From contig CAQTYU010000005.1 in assembly GCA_948890655.1 (NCBI GenBank), positions 50,520 through 114,519 of the forward strand: 64,000 nucleotides of DNA, read 5' to 3'. The stretch comes from Christensenellaceae bacterium (GTDB taxonomy: Bacteria; Bacillota; Clostridia; Christensenellales; Borkfalkiaceae). This document shows, piece after piece, positions 23,647 to 31,927 of this stretch (within the stretch, counting starts at the first letter, position 1; every line of letters starts with the position of its first letter). The position numbers were made by a program, and so were the translations under genes. A model generated the notes under the pieces. That model saw nothing but the letters and a program-made list of their open reading frames with translations. It was not told the origin of the DNA and did not search any database.

Positions 23647-24317
23647 TACCGCGCCTCCGCAACTATTCTGAAAATGGGCTTGCCCTGTTCCTTAAACCGC
23701 TTTTCGTGTTCCGTCTCCACGTCGCCTTCCACGGGATTGGCAGCCAAATCTTCGCAGGTCTCCAAAATTTTAAATCCCGCTTCTTTATAGCTTTCCAGAG
23801 AGAACAAATAAAAATCCCTGTCGTCCGTCTTCTGAACGACCTTTCCCGCCGGTTTTAACAGTTTTTTATAAATTTCAAGAAACCGCGGGTGCGTCAGCCG
23901 CTGTTTTTTATAACCTTCTTTGGGCAAAGGATTTGAAAAATTGAGATAAATTCTTTCTATGGCACCCGCCTTAATATATTTTTCAAGCACCTCGGCGGCG
24001 CAGTTTAAAAAGTAAACGTTTTTTAATTTTTCGTCCTTAACCCTTTCAAGCGCCTCTATCAGAACGTTCGAAATTTTTTCAACGGCTATATAATTCACGT
24101 CTTTATTGCGCGCGGCGGTTTCGGCAACGAACTTGCCCTTGCCGCAACCTATTTCCATACAAACCGGATTGCCGTTGCCGAAAATTTCGCTAAACGCAAT
24201 ATATTCGGGGGTTAAAGCCGCCCTCTTCATGTTCTTGTCGGATAAATCCGCCACCGTTACAATGTCGCCGCACGCGGCGATACGTTCTTCAAGATGTCCC
24301 TTTTTATGCATTCTCAT
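23646..24317 (-). CDS. trmB: tRNA (guanine-N7-)-methyltransferase
   Basis: A 223-residue methyltransferase that makes m7G46 in tRNA. Motif I is CMEIGCGKGKF (near 47-57); AVEKISNVLIEALERV follows; the usual PDPWPKxRHxKRRL box is here NFSNPLPKEGYKKQRLTHPRF, a Firmicutes-type variant with SNPLPK. The C-terminus KTDDRDFYLFSLESYKEAGF and ETEHEKRF bind SAM and tRNA. The frame opens at 24332, but the -10 box covers that ATG, so I start at 24317, about 7 bases after it. Confidence 0.93.
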   Translation of the reverse strand: MRMHKKGHLEERIAACGDIVTVADLSDKNMKRAALTPEYIAFSEIFGNGNPVCMEIGCGKGKFVAETAARNKDVNYIAVEKISNVLIEALERVKDEKLKNVYFLNCAAEVLEKYIKAGAIERIYLNFSNPLPKEGYKKQRLTHPRFLEIYKKLLKPAGKVVQKTDDRDFYLFSLESYKEAGFKILETCEDLAANPVEGDVETEHEKRFKEQGKPIFRIVAEAR

Positions 24318-24323
24318 AATTTC

Positions 24324-24351
24324 ATTATACACAATTTAAAGCAATTTGCAA
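24324..24351 (-). promoter_or_regulatory. trmB promoter predicting a leaderless mRNA
   Basis: Minus-strand TTGCAA (24346-24351), 16-base spacer, perfect TATAAT (24324-24329). The expected transcription start, 7 bases on, is the A of the ATG at 24317; there is no Shine-Dalgarno. Confidence 0.6.
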
Positions 24352-24505
24352 ACCGGTGTGAAATAACCGCAGATTTATTTTTTAAAAATTTTATTAAAAA
24401 CCGTTTCATACCTCTTAAAACGCGTTAAAAATCAACCGTCGGGTGAAAAGAAAAAATTATTTCGGATACGGCGGCGCGTCGGGCGCCTGTCCGCAGAGGA
24501 GATTT

Positions 24506-25057
24506 ATGACGATTATCGAAATAATAGACGCTTTTACCTTTTACGGTCTGGACGTACTGTGCCTTGCCGCGCTTACGTTTGCCGCCGTTCAGCTGTGCAA
24601 GCTTACGTTCCTTAAAAAACTGAACAGAAAACTTATAACGTTTTTGCCTTTCATTTTGGGAACGCTGTTTTACGCGGCGTACGCGGCTTTAAAAAATATG
24701 AGTTTCGAATACCTGATATTAAACTACGTTTCCGTACTCGAACACGGAATTTCGGTTGGCGCGGCGGCAACTCTTACGTTCGTTTTATACGAACAGTTCG
24801 TGCGCGAAAAAAAGAACGGCTTAACCGCCTCCGAGGGAGTAATATCCGCGTTAATCGAAGGATATGTGCCCGCCGAAAACGTTGAAAAGGTTGCAAAACT
24901 CATTTCGGAAGCCATTGCAAAGGACGTTACCGGCGGCGGCGCAAGCCGCGCCGCCGAAATCCTTTCGGCAAACGCCGGCGAAGAAATAACCGAACGCGAC
25001 ATACAGGTTTTATCCAAGCTCATTATCGAAGCTTTAGCGCACGTAAACGCGTCGTAA
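24506..25057 (+). CDS. small membrane protein of unknown function
   Basis: A 183-residue protein I do not recognise. Residues 1-30 and 38-60 form two membrane segments, with a possible third near 70-95 (LEHGISVGAAATLTFVLYEQ); the C-terminal 85 residues are soluble and helical and contain EGVISALIEGYVPAENVEKV and GEEITERDIQVLSKLIIEAL, two similar helical halves. I start at ATG 24506, with AGAGGAG 6 bases upstream; the frame from 24443 has no ribosome-binding site. Divergent from trmB. Confidence 0.7.
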   Translation: MTIIEIIDAFTFYGLDVLCLAALTFAAVQLCKLTFLKKLNRKLITFLPFILGTLFYAAYAALKNMSFEYLILNYVSVLEHGISVGAAATLTFVLYEQFVREKKNGLTASEGVISALIEGYVPAENVEKVAKLISEAIAKDVTGGGASRAAEILSANAGEEITERDIQVLSKLIIEALAHVNAS

Positions 25058-25087
25058 CCGCTGGATATTACCGTCCCGACCAAAACG

Positions 25088-25117
25088 CCGCCGCGGGCAT
25101 TGCCCGCGGCGGTTTTT
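25088..25117 (+). terminator. bidirectional terminator between convergent genes
   Basis: An 11-bp GC stem (CCGCCGCGGGC and its complement), loop ATT, then TTTTT on the plus strand; weaker TTTT on the minus strand, where it follows gerAC. Confidence 0.85.
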
Positions 25118-25120
25118 AAA

Positions 25121-26431
25121 TCATCCTGCGCTGCTTATATCAATTTCATACTTAGTCTGAACGCGCGTTAAAAGGTCGTCTTTAAACGCTTCGTAATATC
25201 CCGCAGGTTTTTTATAAAGCTGCTCCTTAAGCCCCAGAACGTCCGCGCCGCTTGTTTTGCAGGTTTCGAAAAGCGCCGACATCCTCTCCTGCAACGCCTC
25301 CTTCGCACCTTTCAGAACGTCTTTTTTAACGTCGTCGTCCTCTATAATTTTATCGGGGTCCATCGGCACCCTCGCCCCCTGAATCTGCGCGTTTGCCGAA
25401 AAATTGAAAGTTACCGAGGGCGTTCCGTTTTCGATATCCAGTTTTACCCCCGCTTTTATATCCTTCAACCCAAGTGTGTAGTGGGTTCCGTCGGAAGAAT
25501 CGCACGGCAACACGGCAAGCCGTATGTCGCTTTTTAAAACGGCAAGGGCAAACGACTGTCTTTCGTCCAACACCCCTTTAAAGTGCCCCTTGGAAAAATA
25601 AGCCGTCTTTCTTGCGGTAAAATCCACAGGCTCTCCGCTCTGCGGACCGCCGGAAGAACCGCTCTGCCCGCTCTGTCCTCCGCCTCCGTTCCCGGACGAA
25701 CCTCCGTCGCCGCTTGAAGAACCCGAACCCTGTTGATTTCCGCTCTGCGAACCGTCGGGGCTTTCGCCGCCCACGTTATCGCCGTCGCCGCCGTCGGCGG
25801 ACGTCCCCGGTTTAATAGTTTCGACGTACGGCATATAACACGCTTCGCTTTCGGAATACTGAGTCATTGCAATCGATTTCAGGTTTGCCGAATTTGCGTT
25901 CGCCGATTTTTCTATTTCGTCGGATAAAATTTTCCTAATCGCTTCGCTTGTCATCTGAGTCGTAGTCGACGTCATAGCCAGCATATCGGCGGCGTTCCCC
26001 TTACACATTGCCACAAGCGCCGTAAGTTCGGAATAATTTTTTCTGTAAAAACACCCCAGCACGCGGAACAACTTGTTGTCGGCGCAACTGTCGCCCACAA
26101 GTATTAATTTGCAAAACTGCAATTTGGGATAAAACCCCGTTTTCGCATTTATTTCATTCATAGCGTCGGCAATGGTAAGTCCGCTGCCCTGTACCTGCGT
26201 ATACTTTATATTTTCGCCGCTCTGCGAAGGTTGCGGCACGGCGATTTCCGCGGTGACCAACACTTCGTCTTCAGGGCAATCGATTCCCACTGCGGTGATG
26301 ATAGACGTTTTATGAATATCCACAAGCCCGAAATCATTTGTAAAAAACAGAAAAGTAAGCGCCAGAAACGCCAGCCAGTAAACGACTACCGAAATCTTGC
26401 TGAAACCGAATTTCTTTCGTACCTTTTTCAT
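25121..26431 (-). CDS. gerAC: spore germination protein, Ger(x)C family, membrane-anchored variant
   Basis: A 436-residue C subunit of a GerA-type nutrient germinant receptor in the spore inner membrane. N-terminal basic segment, then one membrane segment (about 13-31), followed by LVDIHKTSIITAVGID and the first domain to about 208. A 60-residue Gly/Ser/Asp/Gln-rich stretch (209-268) precedes the C-terminal domain from VDFTARKTAYFSKG. Classic GerAC subunits are lipoproteins with a lipobox Cys; none is present here, so the N-terminal helix must anchor it. Overlaps gerAB by 4 bases. Confidence 0.86.
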   Translation of the reverse strand: MKKVRKKFGFSKISVVVYWLAFLALTFLFFTNDFGLVDIHKTSIITAVGIDCPEDEVLVTAEIAVPQPSQSGENIKYTQVQGSGLTIADAMNEINAKTGFYPKLQFCKLILVGDSCADNKLFRVLGCFYRKNYSELTALVAMCKGNAADMLAMTSTTTQMTSEAIRKILSDEIEKSANANSANLKSIAMTQYSESEACYMPYVETIKPGTSADGGDGDNVGGESPDGSQSGNQQGSGSSSGDGGSSGNGGGGQSGQSGSSGGPQSGEPVDFTARKTAYFSKGHFKGVLDERQSFALAVLKSDIRLAVLPCDSSDGTHYTLGLKDIKAGVKLDIENGTPSVTFNFSANAQIQGARVPMDPDKIIEDDDVKKDVLKGAKEALQERMSALFETCKTSGADVLGLKEQLYKKPAGYYEAFKDDLLTRVQTKYEIDISSAG

Positions 26432-27489
26432 TCTCTCCTCCTTTTAAGCGTCCAGGCAAGCAACGGAAACGCCACCGCGAACGCAATGAACATAATCCAC
26501 AGCCACTTGAAATAAACGGTGTAAACGTCCTGATACATATTCGAAGTAAAAACCACAACCGCGCCTATCGCAAGGTTGACCGCCAGCGAAACAGGTCCGT
26601 ACCCGCTTACGCCTATTACTGAGGCGATGCAATGCACCGCAAGCTGAATGTTCAGAACAACCGCAAAGAGCATGACGATTTCCATAACTAACAAAAGTAT
26701 CAAATCGATTCTGCCCATAGTTTCTATTGCGGGGAAAAACAGCGAAATTCTCGCCAAGGCAAACGTGCGCGAAGGAGTTATAGCGCCGTAAATGCCGTAA
26801 AATACAGCCAAAAACAACAGCACGGCGGCGGCTCCGCCCGCATAGGAAAAAGTAATTTTAGCCGCGTCCCCTTTTTTATATTTGTAATGTCCCATAAACA
26901 TCAAAAGCCAGCAAGGCTCCACAAACGAATAAGCCGTTCCAAGCGAAGAACCGAAAATTCTGTTTGCGGGAGTTCTGAACATCGGCATAAGATTGCCCCA
27001 TTCCACTTCCAGAAAAGACATTGCAAAAATCGCGAATATGCATACCGTAAAAATAGGCATACAAATATCGGCGCATCTGCCTATATTGGTGAATTTTTTG
27101 CTTGCGGCGTAAACCGAGAAAACAAAAAAGGGCAAAAAAACCGTAAACGACGGCGTTGTGTCGTAAAAAATCGCATGCACGTATTGTTTTTGTTCAAACA
27201 CCGGCAAAACTGCCGCAAACATAAACATAACAGCAAACAATGCGTAAATTATGCGAGCAAAAACGTTTCCGAAAGTTCCTTCCAAAAGCTGAAAAAAAGT
27301 TTTTTCGGTGCGCGAAGAAAGATAGCTTAAACTCCACACAACGATTCCGCATATAACAAAATTAATTAAAGCCGGCAAAAGCAAATCCCTGCCGCAGTCA
27401 AGGCTCAGAACCGTGGGAAACAGCAGCAATTTTGTAGCCGCTGTATACGCAAACATTATAAAACAAATCTGTCTTACGCTGATTTTCAT
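26428..27489 (-). CDS. gerAB: spore germination protein GerAB (amino acid permease-like)
   Basis: A 353-residue integral membrane subunit of the germinant receptor, related to amino acid permeases; it is thought to hold the nutrient-binding pocket. About ten membrane segments are visible, with the family pattern ISVRQICFIMFAYTAATKLL at the start, YALFAVMFMFAAVLPVFEQ, ADICMPIFTVCIFAIF, and LGTAYSFVEPCWLLMFMGHY near 155. Both ends overlap neighbouring genes by 4 bases (gerAA upstream, gerAC downstream), so all three subunits are made together. Confidence 0.92.
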   Translation of the reverse strand: MKISVRQICFIMFAYTAATKLLLFPTVLSLDCGRDLLLPALINFVICGIVVWSLSYLSSRTEKTFFQLLEGTFGNVFARIIYALFAVMFMFAAVLPVFEQKQYVHAIFYDTTPSFTVFLPFFVFSVYAASKKFTNIGRCADICMPIFTVCIFAIFAMSFLEVEWGNLMPMFRTPANRIFGSSLGTAYSFVEPCWLLMFMGHYKYKKGDAAKITFSYAGGAAAVLLFLAVFYGIYGAITPSRTFALARISLFFPAIETMGRIDLILLLVMEIVMLFAVVLNIQLAVHCIASVIGVSGYGPVSLAVNLAIGAVVVFTSNMYQDVYTVYFKWLWIMFIAFAVAFPLLAWTLKRRRE

Positions 27490-29162
27490 TTATCTTTTCC
27501 GCCTCCGGAAGATTTTTGCGTCTTTAACCTTTTAAGGCGCACCTTGTCTTTGGTATTAAATACTTTGGGACGCGTTCCCAACGTATACATATCGGCTTTT
27601 ACCAAACCGTCGTACAAATCGTTTTTTATAAGCGGCGCAAACGGCGCAACCAGCGGCACGCCGTAATCCTGTTCCGTTACAAGATACGTTATAATGTACC
27701 CGCACAAAACTACGATTCCGAACGGTCCAAGACTTCCCGCAATTATCAAAAACAACCATCTGAGCGTCGTAGTCGTTTCCACGTTGTTGGGCACCGTATA
27801 TAATCCTATTGCAGAAAACGCAACGATTATTATAGCCGGAGTGGAAATTATTCCTGCCTTAACCGCAGTGTCGCCCAAAACCAAAGCACCCACAACCGAC
27901 AACGCAAGCCCAACGTATTTCGGCATTCTTATCGAAGCTTCGTTCAACACCTCCAACACAAACAGCGTCAAAAACATCTCCACGCTGGGCGAAAGCGCAA
28001 GTCCGGCAACCGAACTCGAAATTTTCAAAAGCAGTTGAAAGGGTATAATCTGAATTTTAAACAACTGCGCCGCGATATAAAGCGCGGGGAGAAAAATCCC
28101 TATCAACAGCGAAATAATCCTTAAAAGCCTAAGCGTTGTGGCGCGGTAGGAAGTTATATAATAATCCTCAACGGACTGAAAGTCCTCCACAAGCATATAA
28201 GGCGCGGTAAGACATATCGGCGAACCGTCCACAACTACGCCTACTCTGCCCTCGCAAATCTTTGCACAGAAAATATCCGGCTTTTCGGTAGTTCCGCACC
28301 GCTTGAACAGCGACCGCGGGCGTTTTGTTATAAATTGCGACACGTACGACGAATCGGGAACTATGTCTATCTTGTTTTCGTTAATCTCTTTTTCTATTTT
28401 TTCGGGGAGCCCCTCGGGACACACTCCGTCAATATAAACTATCGCAACCGCCGTTTCCGATTTTTTACCTGTAGTAATTGTCTTTACCTGCAGTTTTTCC
28501 GTTTTTACGCGCTTTCTTATAAGTCCCAGATTTATTTTTATATCTTCAATAAATCCTTCGCGCGGGCCGTGAACGGCAACTTGCGTCGGCGGTTCGGCAA
28601 CCGCCCTTACCGGCGGACTCTTTACGCCTATTATTATATAATCGCTTACGCCGTCGATATACAGCACCGCGTTCCCGCCCGAAATTTCCTTTACGGCCCC
28701 TGCGGTGTCGGTGCCGTCCTTAACCTCCGGCGACGCCAGCAAAAGCTTGATTTCACCGTAACCGGCGTCCTTAGGCGCGTCACGCAAGGGCTTTGCCACA
28801 AGCTCGCCCAAAAGTTGCTTATCGATAAGTCCGTCGGCAAAAATCGCGGCGAATTTTTTGCCGTTTTCCGATTCAAACTCGAAAACGAGAATATCCTCGG
28901 ACGTCAGCACGCTTTTTACCGACTTAACGTTTTCCTGCAAATCCGAAGTTTTTCCGTTCTTATTTTCACAGCCTCCCCGTCCGGCGCTCTCCTTGCTATC
29001 CCGTCCGCCGTCCGCGTTTTTTTGCGGCTTACGTTCCTCTCCGTCGTTTTGCATTTCGGGTTGTACGGCAGATTTTTCCTTCTGCGCAGCCAAGGTCTCT
29101 TCTCCGCGCGGCGGCTCTTTCATATTTCGTTTTTCGTTATCCGTTCTTTTTCCTTTTGCCAT
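27486..29162 (-). CDS. gerAA: spore germination protein GerAA
   Basis: A 558-residue A subunit of the germinant receptor. A poorly conserved, highly charged region (1-95) precedes the family core: DGVSDYIIIGVKSPPVRAVAEPPTQVAVHGPREGF (two named motifs in that order), RKRVKTEKLQVKTITTGKKS, and VGVVVDGSPICLTAPY. Five or so membrane segments lie between about 345 and 500. The C-terminus is KTQKSSGGGKDK. Overlaps gerAB by 4 bases. No Shine-Dalgarno is visible before ATG 29162; I cannot assign a forespore promoter with confidence. Confidence 0.92.
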   Translation of the reverse strand: MAKGKRTDNEKRNMKEPPRGEETLAAQKEKSAVQPEMQNDGEERKPQKNADGGRDSKESAGRGGCENKNGKTSDLQENVKSVKSVLTSEDILVFEFESENGKKFAAIFADGLIDKQLLGELVAKPLRDAPKDAGYGEIKLLLASPEVKDGTDTAGAVKEISGGNAVLYIDGVSDYIIIGVKSPPVRAVAEPPTQVAVHGPREGFIEDIKINLGLIRKRVKTEKLQVKTITTGKKSETAVAIVYIDGVCPEGLPEKIEKEINENKIDIVPDSSYVSQFITKRPRSLFKRCGTTEKPDIFCAKICEGRVGVVVDGSPICLTAPYMLVEDFQSVEDYYITSYRATTLRLLRIISLLIGIFLPALYIAAQLFKIQIIPFQLLLKISSSVAGLALSPSVEMFLTLFVLEVLNEASIRMPKYVGLALSVVGALVLGDTAVKAGIISTPAIIIVAFSAIGLYTVPNNVETTTTLRWLFLIIAGSLGPFGIVVLCGYIITYLVTEQDYGVPLVAPFAPLIKNDLYDGLVKADMYTLGTRPKVFNTKDKVRLKRLKTQKSSGGGKDK

Positions 29163-29254
29163 AAAATTATTTTAAGTAATAATTTTTAAATAATACAACG
29201 GCGGAAGCGGCAAAAAAATTTTTAAAAAAACTTTATAAAAACGCTTGATTTTTT

Positions 29255-29275
29255 ATACTATGCAATGTATAGTAT
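29255..29275 (+). promoter_or_regulatory. PadR-type operator palindrome at the padR promoter
   Basis: ATACTATGCAATGTATAGTAT: 10 bp on each side of a central A, with one G-T mismatch. It has the ATACT-N11-AGTAT form bound by many PadR repressors. It overlaps the likely -10 (TATAGT or TATTAT) downstream of TTGATT at 29245-29250, so binding should block transcription; this is autoregulation by inference. Confidence 0.75.
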
Positions 29276-29327
29276 TATACGTAGCGGAGCATTAGCGCAG
29301 AGATTTTAACGAAGCAAGGACTTTTCT

Positions 29328-29639
29328 ATGGATATTCAACTCAAAAAAGGAATTTTGGACGTATGCGTACTGCACGCCATAAGCAAAGGCGAAAGCTACG
29401 GCTACAAAATCATAAGCGACCTGCAAGGCGTTATCGAAGTTTCCGAAAGCACTCTTTATCCTATTTTAAAGAGACTGGAAGCGGCGGGGTGCCTGACCAC
29501 GCGCACTGCGGAATACAGCGGAAGGCTCAGGCGGTATTACAAAATTACCAACGTCGGTTTAAAACGGCTTTTGGAAGGCAGAAGCGACTTACAGGAAATT
29601 AACGTAATTTACAAAAAACTTTTCGGAGGCAGATTATGA
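29328..29639 (+). CDS. PadR-family transcriptional regulator
   Basis: A 103-residue winged-helix repressor. QLKKGILDVCVLHAISKGES and YGYKIISDLQ form the first helices; SESTLYPILKRLEAAGCLTT is the recognition region; the wing is SGRLRRYYKITNVG and the last 25 residues are a dimerisation helix. PadR proteins usually repress their own operon and answer to small ligands or membrane stress. The palindrome at 29255 supports self-control. Its stop overlaps the next ATG by 4 bases (ATGA). Confidence 0.93.
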   Translation: MDIQLKKGILDVCVLHAISKGESYGYKIISDLQGVIEVSESTLYPILKRLEAAGCLTTRTAEYSGRLRRYYKITNVGLKRLLEGRSDLQEINVIYKKLFGGRL

Positions 29640-30436
29640 CCTACAACGAATGGCGCGACGAACTTAAAGCCAATTTGCTGTGCGTATCCGACGGCGAAAG
29701 ACGGCGCGTACTCGATTACTACGCCGAAGCTTACGCCGACAGGCGCGACGCGGGCTTTTCCGAACGCGAAATAATAGACGACTTCGGCGCTCCTTACGAC
29801 GCGGCGCAGAGAATACTGGCGGAAAACCGCGAGGAATACGGAAGTTACTCTTCGCACGGTGAAAAACACGACGCATACGGTGCAGACAGCCGCGGCTGTT
29901 ACAGAGAAGACCGCCGCGCCGAAAGGGAACAGGCGCGCGAAGAACGCCGTGCGGAAAAAGAAAAGCGCCGAGCCGAACGCGAGCGGTACAGCGAACCCCG
30001 CAACGGCGGGCGCACAAGAAAAACCGACTGTTATGACGACGGATATTACGAAAGCGGTTACAACAGGAGCTCACATTCCCCGCAGCCGCAACAAAAACAG
30101 GACGGCGGCTATACTTTTCTGTTCGTGCTCCTGTGCATAGTCTTCTGCGTGCCCATATTCGGCGTTATAATTGGTATGATAGGTATAACAATCGGGTTTT
30201 GCGCCGCACCGTTCGGTCTGCTGATAAGCTCCGTTGCTATGATAGGCTCGGGCATAGGCGAAATGTTCACAAACGTTGCCTCGGGCGCAATTACTCTGGG
30301 GACCGGCATAGTGCTTTTCGGGCTGAGTTTAATAATTATGCCGCTTTTCTTCAAACTTATATCTTTAATGTGGAAACTGTTTACGGGTTTCTTCAGATGG
30401 CTCAAAAATTTTTTATGCGGCAGGAGGGCGTATTAA
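29636..30436 (+). CDS. DUF1700 (HAAS-domain) membrane protein
   Basis: A 266-residue protein. Residues 1-62 form the HAAS helical domain (MTYNEWRDELKANLLCVSDG and IIDDFGAPYDAAQRIL), 63-155 is a very charged Arg/Glu linker (REEERRAEKEKRRAERER-like), and the last 100 residues hold about three to four membrane segments rich in Ile, Gly and Val. HAAS proteins are usually encoded with PadR regulators and DUF4097 proteins, as here, and are thought to signal between membrane and regulator. Function is not established. Confidence 0.85.
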   Translation: MTYNEWRDELKANLLCVSDGERRRVLDYYAEAYADRRDAGFSEREIIDDFGAPYDAAQRILAENREEYGSYSSHGEKHDAYGADSRGCYREDRRAEREQAREERRAEKEKRRAERERYSEPRNGGRTRKTDCYDDGYYESGYNRSSHSPQPQQKQDGGYTFLFVLLCIVFCVPIFGVIIGMIGITIGFCAAPFGLLISSVAMIGSGIGEMFTNVASGAITLGTGIVLFGLSLIIMPLFFKLISLMWKLFTGFFRWLKNFLCGRRAY

Positions 30437-31222
30437 ATGAAAGGATTCGTTAAGGTAATAATCGCAGGTTGCGTAATACTCGGTATAGGAATCGCGGTGC
30501 TTGTAATCGCGCTCGGATTAAACGGCTGGTCGTTCGTACCTGAATTCGAAGAAAAAACGTTCACCGCCGAAAACGTAAACACGGCAATAGACATCGACGT
30601 CGATGCCGGCAGTTTAAAAACGGAATTATACGACGGCGACAGAATAGAAATAACCTACCCCGTCGCAAACGGCTATACTTCTACAATAACCGAAAACGAA
30701 GGCGGCACGCTTAAAATGGTTGTAAACAAACATCATTGGTTTACATTCACCTGGGGCGCAACCATTCCCGACACAATAATAAAACTCCCCATAGGCACGG
30801 CTTATAAAGTAACAGTCCGTCTCAACGCGGGTTCGGTCATACTTGCCGACGGCGAATACGCCGATATTACGGCGCACGTAAACGCAGGTATGTTCAAAAC
30901 AAACGCAATAACCGGTCAGAACTTTAAAGTAACCGTAAACGCCGGGCTTGCCGACATAGGGGATATAACCTGCACCAAGCTCTTTTGCGAGGTAAACGCA
31001 GGCAGAGTCGAAACGGATAAAATAACCTGCCCCGATACCGAAATAAAAGTTGCGGCAGGGGCCGCCGTCCTCGGCTTTGCGGGCAACAGACAGGAATACG
31101 ACGCCGTTGTGGACGTAAGCGCCGGCAGTTGCACGGGGCTTGAAACGCAGAGCGGAACAGGCGGCAAAAAAATAAAGGTTTCCGTCAGCGCGGGCTCCGC
31201 CGCCGTCTCTTTTTCAGGCTAA
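30437..31222 (+). CDS. DUF4097 family beta-repeat protein
   Basis: A 261-residue protein: one N-terminal membrane segment (about 5-27), then extracellular beta-strand repeats with DVDAGSLKTELYDGD, VRLNAGSVILADGEYADITA, VNAGMFKTNAITG, VNAGLADIGDITC and VNAGRVETDKITC, i.e. a repeating N-A-G turn as in DUF4097 (PF13349) adhesin-like folds. AGGAGGG precedes its ATG, which directly abuts the previous stop. Third gene of the padR operon; role unknown, probably envelope-related. Confidence 0.85.
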   Translation: MKGFVKVIIAGCVILGIGIAVLVIALGLNGWSFVPEFEEKTFTAENVNTAIDIDVDAGSLKTELYDGDRIEITYPVANGYTSTITENEGGTLKMVVNKHHWFTFTWGATIPDTIIKLPIGTAYKVTVRLNAGSVILADGEYADITAHVNAGMFKTNAITGQNFKVTVNAGLADIGDITCTKLFCEVNAGRVETDKITCPDTEIKVAAGAAVLGFAGNRQEYDAVVDVSAGSCTGLETQSGTGGKKIKVSVSAGSAAVSFSG

Positions 31223-31237
31223 CAAATTTAAGATTCA

Positions 31238-31277
31238 AATAAACCGCGGCGCGTTTAATAACGCGCCGCGGTTTATT
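31238..31277 (+). terminator. bidirectional terminator after the padR operon
   Basis: An 18-bp perfect stem (AATAAACCGCGGCGCGTT and its complement) with loop TAAT. It includes the stop codon of the convergent minus-strand gene. Confidence 0.85.
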
Positions 31278-31500
31278 CATATGCCTCCGCAACAAGACGG
31301 ACACCAAGTTTAAAACCTTCTGCAAAATTTATTTCTCCCGATAAGCATTCAAGCCCTCCGCCGCCGGTTTCAAACAATGCGTTTAATAAATCTTGTTGCT
31401 CTCTTGTAGCACCCTTTAAAAGTTTTTCAAAAATTTCATCATATTCTTCTTGCATTTTCCAATATTCGTCACTGAGTTTGATTTTTTCGAATAACTGCAA
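31273..31500 (-). CDS. small acidic protein, possibly DUF6809-like
   Basis: A 75-residue soluble protein with a TTG start at 31500 (no ribosome-binding site; an ATG at 31455 is an alternative). The C-terminal EGFKLGVRLVAEAYE resembles the end of short Clostridia proteins (F-x-x-GF-x-LG-x-RL-x-x-E) called DUF6809; the first half is helical (EEYDEIFEKLLKGATREQQD). The assignment is from memory and tentative. It is divergent from the XRE regulator at 31632 and shares its operator-like region. Confidence 0.5.
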   Translation of the reverse strand: MQLFEKIKLSDEYWKMQEEYDEIFEKLLKGATREQQDLLNALFETGGGGLECLSGEINFAEGFKLGVRLVAEAYE

Positions 31501-31556
31501 TTATCTAAATAGATTTCCTTTATAACGGATTGCATTCAAGCCCTCCCTAATCCTTT

Positions 31557-31622
31557 TTGTGATTTTAATTATAAATCACAATTGTTATATTGTCAATCTT
31601 TTTTGTGATATTATTCTATAAT
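31557..31622 (+). promoter_or_regulatory. operator-like inverted repeat and -10 for the 31632 XRE gene
   Basis: TTGTGATTT-N7-AAATCACAA (31557-31581) is a perfect 9-bp inverted repeat; a third TTGTGATAT half-site is at 31603-31611, followed by TATAAT (31617-31622), 9 bases before the ATG. It lies between divergent genes, so one repressor could govern both. Confidence 0.65.
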
Positions 31623-31631
31623 ATTTTTGCT

Positions 31632-31835
31632 ATGGAAAAGTTCAGAGAGAGATTAAAAGAATTAAGACTTGAGAAAGGTCTTACGCAAAAACAACTTGCC
31701 GAAAATATAGGGAGCGTTCAATCCGCGGTATATTATTGGGAAAACGGACAGCGTATCCCGAACGCCTTATCTATTATTGCCATAGCCAAATTTTTCGGCG
31801 TATCCGCCGATTACTTGCTGGGATTGGAAGATTAA
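31632..31835 (+). CDS. small XRE-family regulator
   Basis: A 67-residue Cro/C1 DNA-binding protein: FRERLKELRLEKGLTQKQLA, SVQSAVYYWENGQRIPNALS and the closing AKFFGVSADYLLGLED. It is a single helix-turn-helix domain with no partner domain. The frame opens at 31590, but the -10 box ends 9 bases before the ATG at 31632, which gives the standard start; no Shine-Dalgarno is visible. The TTGTGATTT palindrome upstream is its likely operator. Confidence 0.85.
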   Translation: MEKFRERLKELRLEKGLTQKQLAENIGSVQSAVYYWENGQRIPNALSIIAIAKFFGVSADYLLGLED

Positions 31836-31881
31836 GTTTTAATATAGCTAAAACGCTTGTCAACAATGTTGAAAAAATGAT

Positions 31882-31912
31882 AAAATACAGCCCGTTAAAG
31901 GCTGTATTTTTT
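31882..31912 (+). terminator. terminator between the XRE gene and ogg
   Basis: AAAATACAGCC, loop CGTTAAA, GGCTGTATTTT, then TT. The ogg ribosome-binding site follows at once, so the hairpin could also attenuate ogg. Confidence 0.75.
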
Positions 31913-31927
31913 AATGAGGAAACACAA

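Noticed and set aside
29163..29254. SigG promoter for the gerA operon
   Set aside because: A TGTATT-like -35 is present but the matching -10 (AAAATAA) is too weak and too close to the ATG to report.
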